Shown: positions 1-7,539 of the stretch, one piece after another
How the letters are laid out: every line of letters starts with the position of its first letter
Numbering within the stretch: position 1 is the stretch's first letter
Source of the DNA: Candidatus Brocadiia bacterium
Lineage (GTDB): Bacteria; Planctomycetota; PUPC01; DSUN01
DNA length: 22,165 nucleotides
Direction: 5' to 3'
NCBI GenBank assembly: GCA_016782825.1
Contig: JADHXT010000014.1
Span: forward strand, 1 to 22,165
The notes under the pieces: model-generated
What the model saw: the letters and a program-made list of their open reading frames with translations, nothing else
Databases searched by the model: none
Told to the model about the DNA's origin: nothing
Translations under genes and position numbers: made by a program

Positions 1-1663
1 TGATGTCCTCTTCGGGCGTGGTGATGGGGGCGATGGCGAACTTGTCGACCAGCACGTCGAGCGCCGCCGGCGTGACGAAGGCCGGCAGGCTGGGGCCGAG
101 GCGGATGTTCCTGATGCCCAAGTGGAGCAGCGACAGGAGGATCACCACGGCCTTCTGCTCGTACCACGAGAGGATGATCGACAGCGGCAGGTCGTTCACG
201 CCGCACTCGAAGGCATCGGCCAGGGCCACGGCGATCTGGATGGCGGAGTAGGCGTCGTTGCACTGCCCGATGTCGAGCAGCCGCGGGATGCCGCCAATGT
301 GGCCGAAGTCGAGCTTGTTGAAGCGGTACTTGCCGCAGGCCAGGGTGAGGATCACGCAGTCGTCGGGCACGGCCAGGGCCAGCTCGGTGTAGTAGTTGCG
401 GCCGGACTTGGCGCCGTCGCATCCGCCGATGAGGAAGAAGTGGCGCACGGCGCCGGCCTTCACCGCATCGATCACGGCGCCGGCCACGTTCATCACCGCG
501 TTGTGGCCGAAGCCCACGGTGATGGTCTTCTCCTCGCCGTCCTCGGCGAAGCCGGGCGCGGCCAGGGCCGCTTCGATGACGGGCGCGAAGTCTTTGTTGC
601 CATCGGCGTCGGCGGCGAGGTGTGCCACGCCGGGCCAGGCCACGAGGCCGGTGGTGAAGATGCGGCCCTGGTAGCTCTCCTGCGGCTTCTGGATGCAGTT
701 GGTGGTCATGAGGATGGCGCCGGGGAATGCGGCGAACTCCTTGCGCTGCTCCTGCCAGGCGCCGCCGTAGTTGCCCACGAGGTGGGGGTGCTTCTTGAGC
801 CCGGGGTAGGCGTGGCAGGGGAGCATCTCGCCGTGGGTGTACACGTTGATGCCCTTGCCGGCCGTCTGCTGAAGGAGCTGGTCCAGGTCTTTGAGGTCGT
901 GGCCGGAGACAAGGATGGCCTTGCCGGCCACGGGGGTGATACGCACGGGGGTGGGCTCGGGGTGGCCGTAGGTGCCGGTGTTGGCGGCGTCGAGGAGTTC
1001 CATGACGCGCAGGTTCACCTCGCCGCAGCGGAGGTTCATGCCCAGCAGGCCGTCCACGGTGGGGCTGTCGCTGGTGAGGAAGTCGAGGGCCTCGTGGACG
1101 TAGGCGTAGACGGCGTCGTCTTCCTGGCCGAGGATTTGCGCGTGGTCGGCGTAGGCGGCCAGGCCCTTGAGGCCGTAGGTGAGCAGTTCCTGGAGGCCGG
1201 TGATGTCGTCGCCGAGCGCCTGCTTGCGCTGGGCGATGGAGAGGGCTTGCGCCTGCTCGACGAGGCCGTCGATGGTGTCGGCGAGGCCCTTGTGCGCGGG
1301 GCAGGAGAGGTCCTCGGGTGTCTTGCCGGCATCGGCGCAGGCCTTCTGGTAGATGGCCTTGGCATCGGCGAGCACCTGCTCGCCCTTGCGGATGAGGGCG
1401 GCCAGACGTTCGGGGTCGAAGTTCACGTTGGTGATGGTGGTGAAGAGGGCTTCAACAACGAAGCGGTCGATCGTGGCGTCTTTGGCGCCGAGCTGGCGGG
1501 CGCGGTGGGCGTAGCGCCCGACGCCCTTGGCGACGTGTACGAGCACGTCCTGAAGCGCGGCGGTCGTGGCGTCCTTGCCACACACGCCCTGCTTCGTGCA
1601 GCCCGTGCCGTGGGCGGTCTGCTCGCACTGGTAACAGAACATCGAGAGACCCGAAGTACTCAT
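1..1663 (-). CDS. hcp: Hybrid cluster protein (hydroxylamine/NO reductase), 3' end cut by window edge
   Basis: Reverse-strand translation gives a class I hybrid cluster (prismane) protein, a cytoplasmic Fe-S enzyme that reduces nitric oxide or hydroxylamine and protects anaerobes from nitrosative stress. The N-terminal 4Fe-4S motif is present (C10, C13, C22, C28, spacing as in Desulfovibrio Hcp). All hybrid-cluster ligands can be found: His in GHDL (about 255), Glu in HGEM (about 279), Cys in TTNC (about 323), GGCDG (about 415), LACGK (about 443) and GQCND (about 468), and Glu in WYEQK (about 502). The frame is open to base 2 and ends in a TTPEED motif close to the usual C-terminus, so probably fewer than about 10 residues are missing. 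The start at 1663 is chosen for the strong AAAGGAGGAA Shine-Dalgarno at 1671-1680; a second ATG at 1642, nearer the usual family start, has no such site. It is the last gene seen of the ferredoxin-cupin-hcp unit. Confidence 0.96.
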   Translation of the reverse strand, partial: MSTSGLSMFCYQCEQTAHGTGCTKQGVCGKDATTAALQDVLVHVAKGVGRYAHRARQLGAKDATIDRFVVEALFTTITNVNFDPERLAALIRKGEQVLADAKAIYQKACADAGKTPEDLSCPAHKGLADTIDGLVEQAQALSIAQRKQALGDDITGLQELLTYGLKGLAAYADHAQILGQEDDAVYAYVHEALDFLTSDSPTVDGLLGMNLRCGEVNLRVMELLDAANTGTYGHPEPTPVRITPVAGKAILVSGHDLKDLDQLLQQTAGKGINVYTHGEMLPCHAYPGLKKHPHLVGNYGGAWQEQRKEFAAFPGAILMTTNCIQKPQESYQGRIFTTGLVAWPGVAHLAADADGNKDFAPVIEAALAAPGFAEDGEEKTITVGFGHNAVMNVAGAVIDAVKAGAVRHFFLIGGCDGAKSGRNYYTELALAVPDDCVILTLACGKYRFNKLDFGHIGGIPRLLDIGQCNDAYSAIQIAVALADAFECGVNDLPLSIILSWYEQKAVVILLSLLHLGIRNIRLGPSLPAFVTPAALDVLVDKFAIAPITTPEEDI

Positions 1664-1697
1664 TGCGGACTTCCTCCTTTCAAGAGGGGTGCGGCGT

Positions 1698-2048
1698 TCA
1701 CTTGCCGCGGAGCATGGTCAAGATCATCTTGAACGGGCTGATGGCCTTGAGGGCGTGAGGCACGTTGGCGGGCATGAGCACGGCTTGGCCGGCGGATGCA
1801 GGCACCGCCGTGCCGCCGATGGTGAGCTCCACCTGGCCATCGAGCACGTGCACGAGGGCGTCGAAGGGCGCGGAGTGCTCGCTGAGGCCCTGGCCCGCGT
1901 CGAAGGCGAAGAGGGTGATGGTGCCGGCGTCGTTCTTGGCCAGGGTGCGGCTCACCACGGCGCCTGCGGCCACCTGCACCAGGTCGGCGAGATCCACGGC
2001 CGCCGCCGGAGGCAGCCCTCCGCCTGCGGCACTGTCGCAATTGTTCAT
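1698..2048 (-). CDS. Small cupin-domain protein
   Basis: A 116-residue single-domain cupin. The fold signature is a run of short beta strands with the conserved pattern around residues 55-100: HSAPFDALVHVLDG, then a glycine turn, then PANVPHAL. The two histidine-containing cupin motifs (HS near residue 58, HAL near residue 99) could form a metal site, but the second motif is short and no substrate can be assigned. A clear AAAGGAG lies before the ATG. It sits 12 bp after the ferredoxin stop and about 35 bp before hcp, so the three genes are almost certainly co-transcribed. Cupins of this size are recurrent neighbours of hcp; a sensing or ligand-binding role in nitrosative stress is inference only. 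Confidence 0.88.
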   Translation of the reverse strand: MNNCDSAAGGGLPPAAAVDLADLVQVAAGAVVSRTLAKNDAGTITLFAFDAGQGLSEHSAPFDALVHVLDGQVELTIGGTAVPASAGQAVLMPANVPHALKAISPFKMILTMLRGK

Positions 2049-2060
2049 ACGGTGTCTCCT

Positions 2061-2795
2061 TTATTCGGTGTGTGCCACCACGCTGCCGTCGATGCCCACC
2101 ACGGTGACGGCGACGGGCACGTCCACGCCGGCCTTGTCGATGGCCGTCTCGATGAGACGCTGCAGGCCGAGGCAGCAGGGCACTTCCATGCGGGCGATCT
2201 CGACGGAGTGGACGGCGTTGTTCTGGAAGATGGCCACCAGTTTGTCGAGATAGGCGTGGGTGTCGTCGAGCTTGGGGCAGGCGATGATGAGCTGCTTGCC
2301 GCGGAGCAGGGCGCTGTGGAAGTCGGGCAGGGCGAAGCCCACGCAGTCGGCCGCGAAGAGCAGGTCGCCGCCCTGGAAGTAGGGCGCGCTCGGCGGCACG
2401 AGATGGAGCTGGAGCGGCCAGTTCTGGAGCGTGGAGGGCGTCGAAGCGCTGGGCTCGGCTGCGGGCGCAGCGGCCTGGGGCTGAAGGCTGCGGGCGAGGG
2501 ACCCCGGGCAGCCGCCGGCCGGCGCGGGGCGGGGCTTGGCCTCGGCGTGCTTCAGCCGCTCGACGTGCTGATGTGCGGCGTGGATGTCGAAGGAGTCGGC
2601 CTCGCGCTCGTCGATGGTGATGGCGCCTTGGGGGCACGTGCCGAGGCAGGCGCCGAGCCCGTCGCAGTAGATGTCCTTCACCAGGCGGGCCTTGCCGTCG
2701 ATAAGCTGGATGGCGCCCTCCTCGCACGAGGGGATGCACTGGCCACAGCCGTCGCACTTCTCTTCGTCGATGTGGACGATCTTGCGGGTAGCCAT
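2061..2795 (-). CDS. Ferredoxin-type Fe-S protein with C-terminal domain, probable Hcp partner
   Basis: A 244-residue protein with an N-terminal dicluster ferredoxin region. The first cluster motif is complete: C14, C17, C20, C24 (CDGCGQCIPSC). The second is unusual: C44, C50 and C54 are present but the expected second cysteine is Leu47 (CDGLGACLGTCP). A GGCPGS motif with C96 follows, then an Ala/Pro-rich linker and a C-terminal domain (about 125-244) with DCVGFAL, CPKLDD and VPCCLGL motifs that supply further cysteines. The family is commonly linked to hcp and probably passes electrons to it. The start has AAGGAG at good spacing. It is the first gene of the unit under the palindrome-controlled promoter. 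The fourth ligand of the second cluster may come from C96 or another cysteine, or this may be a 3Fe-4S site. Confidence 0.9.
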   Translation of the reverse strand: MATRKIVHIDEEKCDGCGQCIPSCEEGAIQLIDGKARLVKDIYCDGLGACLGTCPQGAITIDEREADSFDIHAAHQHVERLKHAEAKPRPAPAGGCPGSLARSLQPQAAAPAAEPSASTPSTLQNWPLQLHLVPPSAPYFQGGDLLFAADCVGFALPDFHSALLRGKQLIIACPKLDDTHAYLDKLVAIFQNNAVHSVEIARMEVPCCLGLQRLIETAIDKAGVDVPVAVTVVGIDGSVVAHTE

Positions 2796-2844
2796 CGGGA
2801 ATCTCCTTGAGCGGAGCCAGTGTGGTTTCCTGTCACGCGGTGGA

Positions 2845-2888
2845 AGGATACCACGGGTTGTCCGACGGCGCCTTGACTTAGGTCAAGG
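2845..2888 (-). promoter_or_regulatory. Crp/Fnr-type (HcpR/NnrR-like) operator with extended -10 promoter
   Basis: A perfect palindrome, CCTTGAC-TTAG-GTCAAGG, lies at 2871-2888. Its core TTGAC-N4-GTCAA is the Fnr/Dnr/HcpR half-site type. On the minus strand, TATCCT at 2850-2845, preceded by TG plus one base, makes an extended -10. Setting that -10 at -12 to -7 puts the start of transcription near 2838 and the palindrome centre at exactly -41.5, the class II activator position. There is no good -35, as expected for an activator-dependent promoter. The site drives ferredoxin-cupin-hcp, and the Crp/Fnr gene lies directly upstream. The start site is predicted, not measured. Confidence 0.82.
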
Positions 2889-2984
2889 CCGCGCAGATTT
2901 CCTCATGCGTGGGATGTCTGTCGGAGTGAGGTAGGAGGTGTAAGCGAAGGACAGACAACGAGTTACACGGCCACTGGGCCAGGA

Positions 2985-3698
2985 CTATTTTCCGTCCAGC
3001 TTCATCCCTGCGGCGAGGGCCTGGAGGCCGTCGCGGTCGGTGATCCACACGCGCTTGCCTTTCGTGCGGATGGCGCCGAGACGCTGCATCTTGGCCAACG
3101 TGCGGCTCAGCGTGGCCGCGATGGTGCCCAGACGGCTGGCGAGCATCGTCTTGGTCGTGTCCAGCTCCACCATCCTCGCGCCCCGTGCACGCGCCGAGAG
3201 GTCGAGGAGATGCTTGGCCAGCCGCGCCGACACCTCTTTGAGCGCCAGGTCGTCCACGAGCTGCACGAAGTGGCGCAGCCGCACGGAAAGCACGGCGAGC
3301 ATGTTGAGGAGCAGCTCGGGGCGCTTCTTGCCCACCTCGAGGAAGCCGTGCCGCGGCAGATAGAGCGCCCGCAGCGCCCCCACGGCCATGGCGGTCGCGG
3401 GATACTTGCCGCCCTGGAAGACGGGCACCTCGCCGCAGGGCTCGCCCGGCCCGAAGACGTGCAGCACCTGCTCGCGGCCGTCCGTGCCGAATCGGCACAC
3501 CTTGGCCTTGCCGCTCACCACCACGTAGAAGCCCTCGGCCTCGCCGCCGCGCACGAACAGGCTCTCGCCATCCCCATACTCGCGCAGCCGCGCCACGCCG
3601 GCCAGCGCCCGCAGCTCCTCGTCGGCCAAGCCAGTGAGGAGCGAGCAGCGCGCCAAGTGGCCCGCGCGCGCGTCGGCAGTGGACTGCATTCGCTTCAC
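2985..3698 (-). CDS. Crp/Fnr-family transcription regulator, probable HcpR-like
   Basis: An N-terminal cyclic-nucleotide-binding-type beta-roll (about residues 18-125), a long dimer helix (about 125-160) and a C-terminal winged helix containing LASRLGTIAATLSRTL (about 185-200), the Crp recognition helix region. The Fnr pattern of N-terminal cysteines for an oxygen-labile cluster is absent, so this is not a classical oxygen-sensing Fnr; haem-type NO sensing as in HcpR proteins is possible but unproven. A GTG at 3698 has GGAG five bases upstream and is preferred; an ATG at 3689 gives a protein three residues shorter with a weaker site. It starts 11 bp after the DUF1080 stop, so it is probably co-transcribed with it, and lies just upstream of the palindrome that precedes the hcp unit, its likely target. 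Confidence 0.9.
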   Translation of the reverse strand: MKRMQSTADARAGHLARCSLLTGLADEELRALAGVARLREYGDGESLFVRGGEAEGFYVVVSGKAKVCRFGTDGREQVLHVFGPGEPCGEVPVFQGGKYPATAMAVGALRALYLPRHGFLEVGKKRPELLLNMLAVLSVRLRHFVQLVDDLALKEVSARLAKHLLDLSARARGARMVELDTTKTMLASRLGTIAATLSRTLAKMQRLGAIRTKGKRVWITDRDGLQALAAGMKLDGK

Positions 3699-3709
3699 CG
3701 GCGCTCCAG

Positions 3710-4330
3710 CTACTCGATTTCCTTGATGCGCAGGTTCTTGAACTGCACTTCGATCGGGCCGCCGGAATGAATCTGGGGGGCGAGGATGCCGCTCCGCGCG
3801 ATCTGGGCGTCCTTCTCCGTGTAGTCCACCATCTTCACGCCGTTGATCGACATGACGATGCGGTCGCCGACGGCGCGCACCTCGTAGGCGTTCCAGCCCT
3901 TGGCCTTCACGGCCTTCTTGAGGTCGGCCGGCGTGGGGCGTGCGAGGGGGCGGTTGCGGCGGGCCTCGTCGTAGAGCGTGCCCCACCAGCCCTGGCCGAC
4001 GTCGGCCTGGTAGCCGCTCACCTCGTGGGAGTTGGGCACGCGCTTCGAGCGGAACTGCACGCCGCTGTTGCCCTTGCCACCGATGAGGCGGATGTCGAAC
4101 CGCAGGATGAAGTCGCCATACTCCTTCGTCGTGGCCAAAAAGTCGTTGTGCTTGATGCCGGGCGAGCGGCCGATGAGCGCGCCGTCCTCCACGATCCACA
4201 GGGTGGCATCACCCTGCCAGCCAGTGAGGTCCTTGCCGTTGAAGATCGGCACGAAGCCATCCTCGGCTTCGGCGGCGAAGACGGCCCCACAGAGCGTCAC
4301 TACCCCGGCAAGGACATGCGCCAGCCTCAT
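3710..4330 (-). CDS. DUF1080 family 3-keto-disaccharide hydrolase, secreted
   Basis: A 206-residue protein with a signal peptide (about 1-22, cleaved near AAEA) followed by the DUF1080 concanavalin-like beta-sandwich. Hallmarks are FVPIFNGKDLTGW near the start, a mid-domain GNSGVQFRS strand, SGYQADVG, and the C-terminal GPIEVQFKNLRIKEI. Characterised members hydrolyse 3-keto-glycosides made by Gfo/Idh/MocA dehydrogenases, which fits the Tat-exported Gfo/Idh/MocA gene at the head of the same gene run. Length is normal for a single-domain member. An AAGGAG precedes the ATG. It begins 10 bp after the MazF-like gene and ends 11 bp before the Crp/Fnr start. The substrate is unknown, and many family members have no assay. 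Confidence 0.92.
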   Translation of the reverse strand: MRLAHVLAGVVTLCGAVFAAEAEDGFVPIFNGKDLTGWQGDATLWIVEDGALIGRSPGIKHNDFLATTKEYGDFILRFDIRLIGGKGNSGVQFRSKRVPNSHEVSGYQADVGQGWWGTLYDEARRNRPLARPTPADLKKAVKAKGWNAYEVRAVGDRIVMSINGVKMVDYTEKDAQIARSGILAPQIHSGGPIEVQFKNLRIKEIE

Positions 4331-4340
4331 CGTGTTCTCC

Positions 4341-4703
4341 TTACGTTGTGCCTGGGTGCCACGCGGGGCGGATGTGACGCCGCCAGAGCCCGAGCACGGC
4401 CCGGGCGTCGGCGTCTGTCAGCCGACCGATGCGTCGCGTCAGGAGCTTCTGTTCCATCGTGTTCAGCCGGCCGAGCCGGCAGGTGGAGGGGCGTACGAGG
4501 CCCTCGCTCTCCCAGTCCTCGAGGAGGAGGTCCCTCGGACCGCGTGGCCGCGCGGTCGTCACCGCGCAGACGACGCAGTCCAGCCCATCCAACCAGAGGA
4601 CGACGACAGGCCGAACCTTGTCGGCCTCACCTGATGTGAAGGGGATGCGAGCGAGGCAAACGTCACCGGGCACGATGCTCGTCGTAGTCGTCATAGATGG
4701 CAT
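4341..4703 (-). CDS. MazF/PemK-like endoribonuclease toxin
   Basis: About 120 residues of PemK/MazF type: an N-terminal PGDVCLARIPF strand, KVRPVVVL (the conserved Arg-Pro of the toxin barrel) and a C-terminal helical LTDADARAVLGLWRRH. MazF-type toxins cleave mRNA and are neutralised by a partner encoded just upstream. The gene overlaps the end of the antitoxin gene, as usual for such pairs. The start is uncertain: ATG at 4703, ATG at 4694 or GTG at 4673 are all in frame, and the later ones leave the conserved PGDV start intact. A weak GGA lies before 4703. The pair is embedded in a run of sugar-metabolism genes on the same strand. Confidence 0.82.
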   Translation of the reverse strand: MPSMTTTTSIVPGDVCLARIPFTSGEADKVRPVVVLWLDGLDCVVCAVTTARPRGPRDLLLEDWESEGLVRPSTCRLGRLNTMEQKLLTRRIGRLTDADARAVLGLWRRHIRPAWHPGTT

Positions 4704-4890
4704 CTTCGTCCGAGTAGCTGCGGAGGAATCCCTGGTAGGTGAGGTGGCGCCAGTCGGCGTCCTCCTCCGTCTCCTCGAGGATCAGGATGACTCGTGCATG
4801 TGCCGGCACGGACAGCTCGGCCGCGATGTCGCCGGGAATCTCCAGCGCGTCGGCCTTCTTCAGCTCCGTCTCGAACTCGATGGTACGCAT
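4663..4890 (-). CDS. MazE/AbrB-like antitoxin
   Basis: A 75-residue protein with an N-terminal beta region (IEFETEL, then LEIPGDIAAEL and ARVILILEE) resembling AbrB/MazE-type DNA-binding antitoxins, and an acidic C-terminal tail (YSDEDAIYDDYDE) of the kind that wraps the toxin. The ATG at 4890 has AGGAG six bases upstream; the upstream TTG at 4944 has no such support. Its 3' end overlaps the toxin gene. It starts 50 bp after the HEAT-repeat gene, a larger gap than the others in the run, so the pair may have its own promoter, with repression by the antitoxin, although I see no convincing operator. Confidence 0.72.
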   Translation of the reverse strand: MRTIEFETELKKADALEIPGDIAAELSVPAHARVILILEETEEDADWRHLTYQGFLRSYSDEDAIYDDYDEHRAR

Positions 4891-4940
4891 GGTGAACTCC
4901 TGGCTCCCCAACGCCACTCTACCACGATGGCTCTCGCCAA

Positions 4941-7508
4941 TCAACTGTCAGGCGAGGGCGGGGCAGGGGAGAGGCGGAGACCGTCGAGTCGGCTGCCGTC
5001 GGGCTTGGCCAGGCGCGCGCAGAACTGCCACGGGCCGGTGGCCTGGGTGATCTTGAGGAGCAGAGCGTTCCAGCCCTTCCGGAGCGCCACGTTGGCCTTG
5101 TACTGCCCCGGCGTGCAGGCGCCGCCCACGTTGTGACCCATGACGAGCTTGCCGTTGACCCAGGCCTTGTTGCCGTCGTCGCTGCCGACCTCCAGGCGGG
5201 CGGGCTGTGCCGTGGGCGAGTGGACCCAGGTGCGGACGTAGGCGGCGCGGTGCTCGCCGCCGCACGCGGCCAGGAGGTCGAACACCCAGGGGCGGCGCGG
5301 TTCGGGGCCGAGGGGCAGGGGCTTCCAGGTCGCGTTCGCCGCGTCGGGCGTTTCGGGTGGGTAGGCTCTGTTGAAGGCGCCCGAATGGTCCTCGCCTGCG
5401 GTGAAGCACGGGCCGGCCACTTGCCAGGCGGCGAGGTAGTCGCCGAGGCTCTGGGCGAGGCGGATGATGGCGGCGGCCTGGCGCTTGAGGGCGTCGTTCT
5501 TCGTTCGCGCCACGAAGGTGCGCATCGCGGCGGTGGCCTCGGCGGGATAGGCCCCCACGATGCCATGGCCGATGGCCACGAGGGCCTGCTCGGCCTCGGC
5601 ACGGACCTCCCCGTCGGCCAGGAGCGCCTGCACCAGCTTGGCCGCGCCCGGATGCTGCACGATGGCGAGGCCCGAGAGGACGCGCCTCTTCTCCGAGGCC
5701 TGACGCGCCTGGCCCAACAGGTCGGCATACACCTCCAGCGTTTCCTCGGCGGGAACCCCGCCCGAGCGGAGCAGACGCACGCAGCCGCGGAGTGCGATCA
5801 CCCGCAGCACTTTGTTCTCGGTTGTCTTGTAGACCTCGCGCAGCGCGGGGATGGCAGCCGTGGTGGGCCATTCGGCGAGGGCGCGGATGGCAGCGTCGCG
5901 GACCATGGGGTCGGGGTCGTTGCGGGCAGCGGTGACGGCGGCCAGAGCCTTGGCATTGCCGATGCCGCCGAGCACTCGCAGGAGCGAGGCTTTGGCTTGG
6001 CTGTTCTTGACGTTGGCCAAGGCGGCAAGGACGCCATCGGCTTGGGCGTCGGGCTGGGGGAGCTTGCGAGCCGCCGCCACGACGGCCAGCTCGGCGTCCC
6101 GGCGTCCGCCGGGTCCCTCCAGCGCCACGAGCAGTCGCACCAGTTCTGGCGTGTGCTCGGCACGCGCCAGCGCACTCAGGGCTCGGAAGGCGGCCCTCCG
6201 CGTTCTGACATCGCCAGCCGCCGCCTGCTCGAGCAGCGGGGGCACCGCCGACGGCACGTTGCGATCCTGGAGAATGACGATGAGCTCGGGGCGGGCAGCA
6301 ACGTCCGCCGCCTGCATCACGGCGATCAGCGCGCGAGCAACGTCCTGGCCAGCCAGACGCAGGAGGCCGGCTCGTGCGGCGGCTTTCTCGGCGGGCGTCT
6401 TGCCTGTGGCGATGGCGGCGGCGAGCACCTTGACGACGGACGCGTCGCCGATCTGGCCGAGGCCCGTCACGGCGGCGGTACGCACGGCGGGGTCCGCGGA
6501 GCCCGCGGCCGCGATCATGGCAGGAAGAACGGCTGGATCGGCGCGTGTGACGAGCGCTCCGATGAGCAACGCCTGAACTGCCGGCGGCGCCGCGGGCAGC
6601 ACGGTGGCAAAGCGCTCGGTGATGGCTTCGCCTTTCAGGCGCCCGATGGCGGCAATGGCCGCGGCCCGCAGCATGGCGTCGTCGGCGCGCAGCGTGGCGA
6701 TGATGAGCGGCACGGCGTCGGAGCCGCTGGCCTCGATGAGGCCGAGCAGCGCCCCCCGCCGCACGTGTTTGCCCTTGGCCGAGGCGAGAAGCTCCTGGTA
6801 GATGGGCTTGGCCGCGGCGGCTTGGCCGTCGGCGACGAGCCGCTGCGCGCACTGGAGCCAGGCGTTGGTGGCCGCGCCGCGGAGCTTCGGGTCCACGGCG
6901 CCGCGGGCCTGCTTGAGGGCACCGGCGGCCTGGGCACCGCTGATCTTGCCGAGAGCGATGAGCGCGGCCTCGGCCACCTGGAGATCGGTGTTCCGGGTGA
7001 GAGCGTGAAGAGGTGGGACGCTCTTCGCGTCGCGCCGCTCGCCGAGCTGGCCGACGATGCTGGCGAGAGCCACGCCCTTGGCCTGCGCGAGCGCCGCGCG
7101 GAGCAGGGCATCTGCGTTGGCGCCAGGCTGGGTGCCGATGGCGTAACAGGCTATGTGGGTGGTTGTGTCGTCGAGCAGCAGGGGCCGCAGGGCGGCTTCG
7201 GCCCCGTCCGTGCCGAGGACCCAGATCTGCTGGCAGACGAAGAGCTTCAGGTCGTGCGGCGTGTTGGCGGCGAGGAGGCCGGCGAGCTTCTGCTGGAGGC
7301 GTTTCTTTGCCTCGGGCTGCGCCGCGGCACGGCGGATGAGGACCTCCACCTGGCGCAGCGCGGCCGCTGGCTTGCCGGAGTCGTAGCCGGCGAGGGCGGC
7401 CACGGCGCGGTCCACGTCGTCGGGCGTGACCGGCGGCTCGGCGGCCCGTGCGGCGAGCGCGGCGACGAGGGAGAGCAGCAGGGCGAGAGGCGTTCTTGAG
7501 CGGAGCAT
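4941..7508 (-). CDS. Secreted HEAT-repeat protein with C-terminal beta-sandwich domain
   Basis: An 855-residue protein. The signal peptide is about residues 1-22 (hydrophobic core LALLLSLVAALAA, cleavage after ARA). Residues about 40-680 are a long solenoid of alanine- and leucine-rich HEAT repeats, recognisable by the recurring pattern A-x-R-x-A-A-x-x-A-L-x-x-[IL]-G or D-P-x-V-R-x-A-A. The C-terminal domain (about 690-855) begins YLAAWQVAGPCF and contains ARLEVGSDDGNKAWVNGKL and GWNALLLKITQ, a jelly-roll-type module seen at the end of many planctomycete secreted enzymes. The protein is more likely a scaffold or binding protein than an enzyme; no catalytic motif is visible. The ATG has AGGA upstream. 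It starts 31 bp after the Gfo/Idh/MocA stop, in the same operon. Confidence 0.9.
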   Translation of the reverse strand: MLRSRTPLALLLSLVAALAARAAEPPVTPDDVDRAVAALAGYDSGKPAAALRQVEVLIRRAAAQPEAKKRLQQKLAGLLAANTPHDLKLFVCQQIWVLGTDGAEAALRPLLLDDTTTHIACYAIGTQPGANADALLRAALAQAKGVALASIVGQLGERRDAKSVPPLHALTRNTDLQVAEAALIALGKISGAQAAGALKQARGAVDPKLRGAATNAWLQCAQRLVADGQAAAAKPIYQELLASAKGKHVRRGALLGLIEASGSDAVPLIIATLRADDAMLRAAAIAAIGRLKGEAITERFATVLPAAPPAVQALLIGALVTRADPAVLPAMIAAAGSADPAVRTAAVTGLGQIGDASVVKVLAAAIATGKTPAEKAAARAGLLRLAGQDVARALIAVMQAADVAARPELIVILQDRNVPSAVPPLLEQAAAGDVRTRRAAFRALSALARAEHTPELVRLLVALEGPGGRRDAELAVVAAARKLPQPDAQADGVLAALANVKNSQAKASLLRVLGGIGNAKALAAVTAARNDPDPMVRDAAIRALAEWPTTAAIPALREVYKTTENKVLRVIALRGCVRLLRSGGVPAEETLEVYADLLGQARQASEKRRVLSGLAIVQHPGAAKLVQALLADGEVRAEAEQALVAIGHGIVGAYPAEATAAMRTFVARTKNDALKRQAAAIIRLAQSLGDYLAAWQVAGPCFTAGEDHSGAFNRAYPPETPDAANATWKPLPLGPEPRRPWVFDLLAACGGEHRAAYVRTWVHSPTAQPARLEVGSDDGNKAWVNGKLVMGHNVGGACTPGQYKANVALRKGWNALLLKITQATGPWQFCARLAKPDGSRLDGLRLSPAPPSPDS

Positions 7509-7539
7509 TCGGGGTCTTCCTGGCTGGGCTGGGTGGATG

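Noticed and set aside
122..1732. A 536-residue plus-strand open frame opposite hcp
   Set aside because: The minus strand encodes a complete set of Hcp metal ligands. The plus frame has low-complexity VVAEAHGDG-type composition and no start signals.
1689..2810. A 373-residue plus-strand open frame opposite the cupin and ferredoxin genes
   Set aside because: It is antisense to two well-supported genes with good ribosome sites and known families.
5133..7499. A 788-residue plus-strand open frame opposite the HEAT-repeat gene
   Set aside because: It is a shadow of the repeat-rich coding strand. There is no ribosome site, promoter or recognised domain, and the composition is Gly/His/Val-skewed.
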